NCBI GenBank assembly: GCA_937982565.1
Contig: CALJLN010000041.1
Location: 1-17,735 of the forward strand
DNA from: UBA2421 sp002343075
GTDB lineage: Bacteria; Planctomycetota; Phycisphaerae; Tepidisphaerales; Tepidisphaeraceae
DNA length: 17,735 nucleotides
Direction of reading: 5' to 3'
Part shown: piece by piece, positions 14,136 through 17,735 of the stretch
How the letters are laid out: every line of letters begins with the position of its first letter
Numbering within the stretch: position 1 is the first letter of the stretch
Notes under the pieces: generated by a model
Database searches by the model: none
What the model saw: the letters and a program-made list of their open reading frames with translations, nothing else
What the model was told of the DNA's origin: nothing
Program-made: the position numbers and the translations under genes

Positions 14136-14144
14136 ATTCTATCA
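14136..14144 (-). promoter_or_regulatory. Extended -10 promoter of xdhA (leaderless type)
   Basis: TGATAGAAT on the minus strand: TAGAAT at 14141-14136 with the TGn extension, ending 8 nt before GTG 14127. No good -35 at 16-18 bp, which an extended -10 can tolerate. Confidence 0.45.
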
Positions 14145-14262
14145 TCCGATCTTGCAGACGTCGCGTCTTCTCATCCGTTGTCAACTTACTTATGTGATGC
14201 GCGACCAACCACGCACGGCAAACCGGAGGGCTGTGCGGCTAGGCGACAGATGAGCCAGTGAA

Positions 14263-14268
14263 TAGACT
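14263..14268 (+). promoter_or_regulatory. -10-like hexamer of the serine hydrolase gene
   Basis: TAGACT ends 9 nt before ATG 14278; no Shine-Dalgarno and no clear -35. Part of the recurrent hexamer-to-start pattern in this window. Confidence 0.3.
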
Positions 14269-14277
14269 TCCGTGCTG

Positions 14278-15390
14278 ATGACTTCATTCTCAAAAACGCA
14301 CCAGGCGATCAATCAGGGTATCAGTGCTGGCCAGCACACGGGCGCCCAGCTCTATGTCTCGCGCCATGGTACGGCCTTGACAGACACGGCGTTTGGCGAG
14401 GCCCAGCCCGGTGTGGAGATGACGCGCGACTCGATCGCGCTCTGGATGAGCGCCGGAAAGCCGATCGCCGCAATCGCCATCGCGCAGCTGCTCGATGCAG
14501 GAGAGTTGCGGCTCGATGACCGGGTCGAGATGTACATCCCGGAGTTTGGCCAGCACGGGAAGGCGCCCATAACGATACGCCATCTGCTGCTACACACCGG
14601 CGGCTTCCGCGGACCGATGGGTAGCTTTGAGCCTGGCTCATGGCAGTCGCAGGTCGATCGCGCCTGCAACCTCCGGCTGGAGCCGATGTGGGTTCCGGGC
14701 GAGAAAGCAGGATATCACCCTGGTTCGAGTTGGTTCATCCTTGGCGAAGTCATTCGGCGGCTGACCGGCAAGCCGTATCAACAGGCGATCCGCGACGACA
14801 TATTTTTTCCGCTGGGCGAGGCCGATGTGTGGGTGGGCATGCCGCTCGACGTGTGGGCCGACTACGGCGGGCGAATCGTTGCGACGCTTATCACCGACCC
14901 GCTACAAAAATCGGTCGTTAACAAGATGCAAGATGCCGCAATCAACGAACTGGCGCGACCTGGTGCCAACGCCCGCGGGCCGATTCGGGCGCTGGGAAGA
15001 CTGTATGAGTCGCTTATCCGGAGCAAAGCAGGCGCAGATCCCGGCGCGACCAGGACGCTGGGCATCTCTCCGGCGACGGTCGATCTGTTTACCTCGCGCC
15101 AACGTGTGGGCATGTTTGATCACACGTTCAAGTGCACGCTCGATTGGGGCCTGGGCTTTATGATCGATTCGAAACAGTATGCCGGCGAACACCCCTATGG
15201 CTATGGCGCGCACGCATCACCGGCCACATTTGGCCACAGCGGCAATCAATGTAGCTGCGCCTTTGCCGATCCGACAAATGGGCTGGTGGTGGCGTGGGTT
15301 TGCAACGGAATGCCCGGCGATGAAGCCCACGACCGCCGAGTGCGCGCAATCAACGCCGCGGTGTATGAGGATCTGGAGCTTACCTCGTAA
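14278..15390 (+). CDS. Serine hydrolase of the beta-lactamase/DD-peptidase fold (S12-like)
   Basis: 370 residues. The active-site serine motif is SxxK, S58-A-G-K61 in LWMSAGKPIAA. The second motif has Y146 in AGYHPGSSW (Y-x-x position of class C enzymes and S12 peptidases). The third is H320-S-G in FGHSGNQCS (the KTG/HxG position). Helical landmarks DDRVEMYIPEF and TIRHLLLHTGGF are typical of 'beta-lactamase family' esterases, DD-peptidases and D-aminopeptidases. It has no signal peptide, so it is probably cytoplasmic, unlike real beta-lactamases; activity as an esterase, amidase or D-aminopeptidase cannot be told apart by sequence alone. Followed after 41 nt by a D-amino-acid oxidase on the same strand, which favours a substrate containing D-residues. 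A GTG two codons upstream (14272) is an alternative start. No Shine-Dalgarno; TAGACT 9 nt upstream. Confidence 0.88.
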   Translation: MTSFSKTHQAINQGISAGQHTGAQLYVSRHGTALTDTAFGEAQPGVEMTRDSIALWMSAGKPIAAIAIAQLLDAGELRLDDRVEMYIPEFGQHGKAPITIRHLLLHTGGFRGPMGSFEPGSWQSQVDRACNLRLEPMWVPGEKAGYHPGSSWFILGEVIRRLTGKPYQQAIRDDIFFPLGEADVWVGMPLDVWADYGGRIVATLITDPLQKSVVNKMQDAAINELARPGANARGPIRALGRLYESLIRSKAGADPGATRTLGISPATVDLFTSRQRVGMFDHTFKCTLDWGLGFMIDSKQYAGEHPYGYGAHASPATFGHSGNQCSCAFADPTNGLVVAWVCNGMPGDEAHDRRVRAINAAVYEDLELTS

Positions 15391-15415
15391 GCCCGCGCTT
15401 GCGGTGGTTTTCCGC

Positions 15416-15421
15416 TACACT
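15416..15421 (+). promoter_or_regulatory. -10-like hexamer of the D-amino-acid oxidase gene
   Basis: TACACT ends 10 nt before ATG 15432, inside the 41-nt gap after the hydrolase gene; no Shine-Dalgarno and no convincing -35. The gene may have its own leaderless transcript in addition to read-through. Confidence 0.3.
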
Positions 15422-15431
15422 TCTTTCGACG

Positions 15432-16445
15432 ATGCCTTCGAGCAAAGCTCTCTATCATTCTGAAGCACCTTCAGCGGCCGGCGCGGCGGGCGAAGAGGTC
15501 ATCATCCTCGGCGGGGGTGTATCGGGTTTGACTTGCGGCATCTTGCTTGCAGAGTCCGGCAGACACGTCCGGCTCATCGCGCAGAAACACTGGCGCGAAA
15601 CGCCAAGCGGAAAGGCCGGCGGGCTGTGGCTGCCCTATCGCATCGAACCGCGCGACCGGGTGCTGCGTTGGAGCGCGCAGACATTCGCGGTGCTGACCGA
15701 ACTGGCGCGCGACCCCGGAAACGGTGTACTGTTGCGCGAGCAAATCGAGCTGTATCGCGACAACACCCCGCCGGAGAGGGTGTGGTGGCTGGCGGCGGTC
15801 CCGAAGCATCGGCGGATTCCACCAGCCCAGCTTCCCGTCGGCTACCGCGACGGCTTTAGCGCGCTCGTGCCCGTGATGGACGTGCCGCTTTACATGCCCC
15901 GCCTCGAACGCCGTTTTCTCGCCGCAGGTGGGACAATCGACATCGCCGGGCGCGCGGTTGATTCGATTGATTCTCTTTTCGGGCACGCGCGCGTCATCAT
16001 CAACTGCACGGGGCTTGGCGCGCAGACTTTGTGCAATGATGCCGAGCTAAAGCCCATTCGCGGGCAGTTGCTGCGAATGACCAACCCGGGCATCGACCGC
16101 TGCACCGCCGACGAATCACACCCGCTGGGCATTGCGTATGTCATCGCGCGCTCGAGCGATGTCATCCTCGGCGGCACGGCCGACCTCGGTTCATTCGATG
16201 AATCGGTGCACGCCGACAGCCGACAGCGCCTGCTCGATGTCAATCTTCAACTCGAACCGCGGCTGCGTGAAGCGCAAGCCATCGAGGATGTTGTCTGCCT
16301 CCGACCGTATCGAAGTGCCGTGCGGCTGGAAGTCGAGCATCGCCCCGCCGGCCGAATCATCCACAACTACGGCCACGGCGGTGCGGGTTTTACGGTTTCG
16401 TGGGGGTGCGCGATGGAAGTGCTGCAACTCCTGCAGCAATGCTAA
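15432..16445 (+). CDS. D-amino-acid oxidase family FAD enzyme
   Basis: 337 residues, the usual size. Oxidatively deaminates D-amino acids to 2-oxo acids with release of ammonia and hydrogen peroxide. Motifs: VIILGGGVSGLTCGILL (24-39, Rossmann GxGxxG at G27/G29/G32 for FAD), AGGLWLPYR (62-70), INCTGLGA (190-197), IAYVIARSSDVILGGT (234-249, region of the active-site Tyr, Y236), RPYRSAVRLE (291-300, matching the RPxRxxxRLE block whose last Arg, R298, binds the substrate carboxylate) and HNYGHGGAGFTVSWGCA (311-327, C-terminal FAD signature). These two last blocks are diagnostic for DAAO/D-aspartate oxidase rather than glycine oxidase. No peroxisome-like tail. The ORF could begin at TTG 15399, but ATG 15432 is better placed. 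Likely operonic with the upstream hydrolase; D-Ala, D-Asp or D-Glu preference cannot be read from sequence. Confidence 0.9.
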   Translation: MPSSKALYHSEAPSAAGAAGEEVIILGGGVSGLTCGILLAESGRHVRLIAQKHWRETPSGKAGGLWLPYRIEPRDRVLRWSAQTFAVLTELARDPGNGVLLREQIELYRDNTPPERVWWLAAVPKHRRIPPAQLPVGYRDGFSALVPVMDVPLYMPRLERRFLAAGGTIDIAGRAVDSIDSLFGHARVIINCTGLGAQTLCNDAELKPIRGQLLRMTNPGIDRCTADESHPLGIAYVIARSSDVILGGTADLGSFDESVHADSRQRLLDVNLQLEPRLREAQAIEDVVCLRPYRSAVRLEVEHRPAGRIIHNYGHGGAGFTVSWGCAMEVLQLLQQC

Positions 16446-16459
16446 GCCGCCGACGCAAA

Positions 16460-16960
16460 TCACGACCGCGGGCGTCGTAATCCGAGAAATGAGCCAAACG
16501 CGCCGCTGATGGTTCCTGTCCAGTTCATCGTCAGCGCTTCAAGTAATGACCTGCCGCCCGACCAACTCCAATCAGAGACGGCTTTAGCGCTATCCTGCAC
16601 GGTGGAAGTGTCGATCTCTCTGCCAAAAAAGTGTGACGCTATCAACCCCCCGACAACAACAATCGCCACCACCCCCGCCAGCCATTTCAGGAGTGAGCGC
16701 AGCCAGAAAAATAGCGCAAACGCAACAAGAAACGCAAGCCCGGCGATCATCATCTGAAACAAAACCACCGCCAACACCGGCGGCGCCTGCCCGGCGGTGG
16801 CACCCTGCTTAGTCACCGTAAAGTAAACCACCCCCGCAAACCCCACCGCAGCAGCAGCAATCGCCGCCAAAAGTGAACGCCACTGCCACTTCCCAAGCCG
16901 CCGATGTAAATACCAAAAAAACGCACCGCGGACAGATCTGGAGGCAACCGGGTCAGGCAT
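16460..16960 (-). CDS. Small integral membrane protein, possibly FUN14-like
   Basis: 166 residues. After a basic N-terminus (RSVRGAFFWYLHRRLGKWQWR) there are three predicted membrane helices, at about 29-50, 61-86 and 90-112. A polar stretch follows (FFGREIDTSTVQDSAKAVSDWSWSGG, 111-136), then a Gly-rich end (TISGAFGSFLGLRR, 150-163). Hydrophobic helix + short acidic/polar amphipathic segment + 'GxxGxxLGLR' end is the layout of bacterial FUN14-family proteins (COG2383), whose role is unknown; the match is only by pattern and could be wrong. ATG 16960 has no Shine-Dalgarno. TACAAT ends 9 nt upstream with TTGTTC 16 bp further up, so the transcript may be leaderless. Converges with the D-amino-acid oxidase gene, stops 14 nt apart. 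Confidence 0.75.
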   Translation of the reverse strand: MPDPVASRSVRGAFFWYLHRRLGKWQWRSLLAAIAAAAVGFAGVVYFTVTKQGATAGQAPPVLAVVLFQMMIAGLAFLVAFALFFWLRSLLKWLAGVVAIVVVGGLIASHFFGREIDTSTVQDSAKAVSDWSWSGGRSLLEALTMNWTGTISGAFGSFLGLRRPRS

Positions 16961-16969
16961 ATCGGCGAG

Positions 16970-16997
16970 ATTGTAGGCGAGGGAAGCCGCTGAACAA
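16970..16997 (-). promoter_or_regulatory. Predicted promoter of the membrane protein gene (leaderless type)
   Basis: On the minus strand TTGTTC (16997-16992), 16 bp, TACAAT (16975-16970); the hexamer ends 9 nt before ATG 16960. Confidence 0.4.
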
Positions 16998-17231
16998 AAG
17001 CCCCGAAACCGGCGCGTCGATGCATGAGGAGTGGCGTAGCGCCGGCAAGTCGATCGTGGATTGAAGCCAAGAATCGGGCTTGCTCAGCGAAAGATTTTCT
17101 TGACATTTCAACCATCCACTTCGATGATTCCGCCATCGTCACGCACCGCGAGGGGTTCGCGGCGGAGTGTCGAGCGCATCGTGGGGCCTGCGGGCGAAGG
17201 GAGCGTTTGATGTCATCAATCAACACAACAC

Positions 17232-17253
17232 TCAGTCAGTCAGTCAGTCAGTC
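17232..17253 (+). repeat. (TCAG)5.5 tetranucleotide repeat
   Basis: Five full TCAG units and a trailing TC, perfect, in non-coding DNA about 190 nt upstream of the LEPR-type gene. Short simple repeats of this length are prone to slippage. Confidence 0.8.
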
Positions 17254-17377
17254 GCAATCTGCGTGCCGGGCGCAATTTGCGCACCGACGAATCTCTTCAA
17301 ACGTCGCTTTTAGTAGGATTGCTTCGACACTAACCCGAGCCGCCGCCGGCGTCGCCAAACAGTTGTTTTCGCGGCAC

Positions 17378-17418
17378 GCCGGAAAGCCGACCCGTCAATA
17401 GGACAGCGCCTTTCCGGC
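17378..17418. repeat. 9-bp inverted repeat before the LEPR-type gene
   Basis: GCCGGAAAG (17378-17386) and CTTTCCGGC (17410-17418) are perfect inverted copies separated by 23 nt. The pair ends 4 nt before the proposed TTG start at 17423. It could fold in the mRNA leader or be a regulator site. Confidence 0.45.
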
Positions 17419-17422
17419 TTCG

Positions 17423-17735
17423 TTGTCCCCGGTTCGCCTCCGTGCGGTAAATGGTTGGATCGACATGCTCGAACCCCGTCAGCTTCTCTCCACCACGATC
17501 GATGATGCCGGCTTGCACTACAGAACCGCCCCGCAGCATATCTACTACCAGTTCAATCAGCCTATCACCGGCGAGTTCACCGCCGACGATATCGTCATCG
17601 ATCACCTCACCACCAACACCACCCTCGATCGCGCCAACCTCGAGTTGACTTACGACAGCAACGAAGAACTGTACAGCCTGTCCTTCCCCGGCCACTCCAA
17701 TCAGGGCGTGACCGGGATGATCCCCGATGGCAACT
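17423..17735 (+). CDS. Secreted protein with planctomycete LEPR signature (C-terminus cut by window edge)
   Basis: Only about 104 N-terminal residues are in the window. MLEPRQLLS is the planctomycete LEPRxLL motif found near the N-terminus of very large secreted or surface proteins, thought to mark export in this phylum. The following sequence (HIYYQFNQPITGEFTADDIVI ... LTYDSNEELYSLSFPG ... GMIPDGN) follows the pattern of a bacterial Ig-like domain that opens many such proteins. Start: from TTG 17423 the motif sits at residues 16-22 after a basic, polar lead (SPVRLRAVNGWID), as is typical for LEPR proteins. ATG 17465 would place it at residues 2-8. A stop at 17399 limits the frame. Neither start has a strong Shine-Dalgarno, so the choice is provisional. 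Function depends on the missing remainder. Confidence 0.75.
   Translation, partial: MSPVRLRAVNGWIDMLEPRQLLSTTIDDAGLHYRTAPQHIYYQFNQPITGEFTADDIVIDHLTTNTTLDRANLELTYDSNEELYSLSFPGHSNQGVTGMIPDGN

Larger units (their letters stand above)
16998..17422. other. Intergenic region upstream of the LEPR-type gene
   Basis: About 425 bases without a supported gene. Overlapping open frames on both strands lack ribosome binding sites and family features. It holds a TCAG tetranucleotide repeat (17232-17253) and a 9-bp inverted repeat (17378-17418). The promoter of the right-edge gene must be here, but I could not identify it with confidence. Confidence 0.4.

Noticed and set aside
14179..14184. Perfect TTGACA on the minus strand upstream of xdhA
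   Set aside because: It is 37 bp from the TAGAAT hexamer and has no other -10 at 16-18 bp, so it cannot form a normal promoter.
16813..17401. Overlapping open frames on both strands between the membrane protein and the LEPR-type gene
   Set aside because: No start signals, no recognisable features, and one encodes the TCAG tract as an SQSVSQSQS run; probably non-coding.

Overview
The window looks like chromosomal DNA from a GC-rich planctomycete, probably of the Phycisphaerae type. Two exported proteins end in a PEP-CTERM anchor of the form VPEPTG / hydrophobic stretch / RRRR. A gene cut by the right edge opens with the planctomycete LEPRQLL export signature. There is also a fragment of a prepilin-like protein with a DGH-type C-terminal motif. 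No phage, insertion sequence, CRISPR array, tRNA or rRNA is visible.

Layout. 1-794 (minus): PA0069-family radical SAM protein, cut by the left edge. 853-5019 (all minus): a run of exported or surface proteins, namely a PEP-CTERM protein, a seven-repeat Kelch protein, a prepilin-like C-terminal fragment, an exported protein whose signal peptide is separated from its body by one in-frame TAG, and a small cysteine-rich exported protein. 5020-5580: a non-coding stretch with two identical 16-bp palindromes resembling parS, a G-quadruplex motif and an 18-bp tandem repeat. 5581-6381 (minus): cyclic-nucleotide-binding domain fused to DUF1003. 6566-7045 (plus): rnpB, the RNase P RNA, with its own promoter and terminator. 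7160-7845 (minus): a YjfB-like small protein and a YbjQ-family protein. 8248-9192 (plus): a second PEP-CTERM protein followed by a strong terminator. 9400-9954 (plus): PduO-type cobalamin adenosyltransferase. 9967-14127 (minus): xanthine dehydrogenase subunits xdhA and xdhB, then a small unknown gene. 14278-16445 (plus): a serine hydrolase of the beta-lactamase/DD-peptidase fold, then a D-amino-acid oxidase. 16460-16960 (minus): a small membrane protein. 17423 to the right edge (plus): the LEPR-type secreted protein.

Functional reading. The middle and right parts hold nitrogen and cofactor metabolism: purine oxidation by XdhAB, D-amino-acid release and oxidation by the hydrolase/oxidase pair, and B12 adenosylation. 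The left part is mainly envelope or extracellular proteins of unknown role.

The most systematic observation concerns starts. Seven genes, mostly cytoplasmic, lack a Shine-Dalgarno sequence and instead have a -10-like hexamer (TAnnnT) 8-10 nt before the start codon, as expected for leaderless mRNAs. Six genes, five of them exported, have clear Shine-Dalgarno sequences. The other best leads are the parS-like palindrome pair and the amber codon that splits a signal peptide from its protein. I did not find a convincing new defence or mobile system here.
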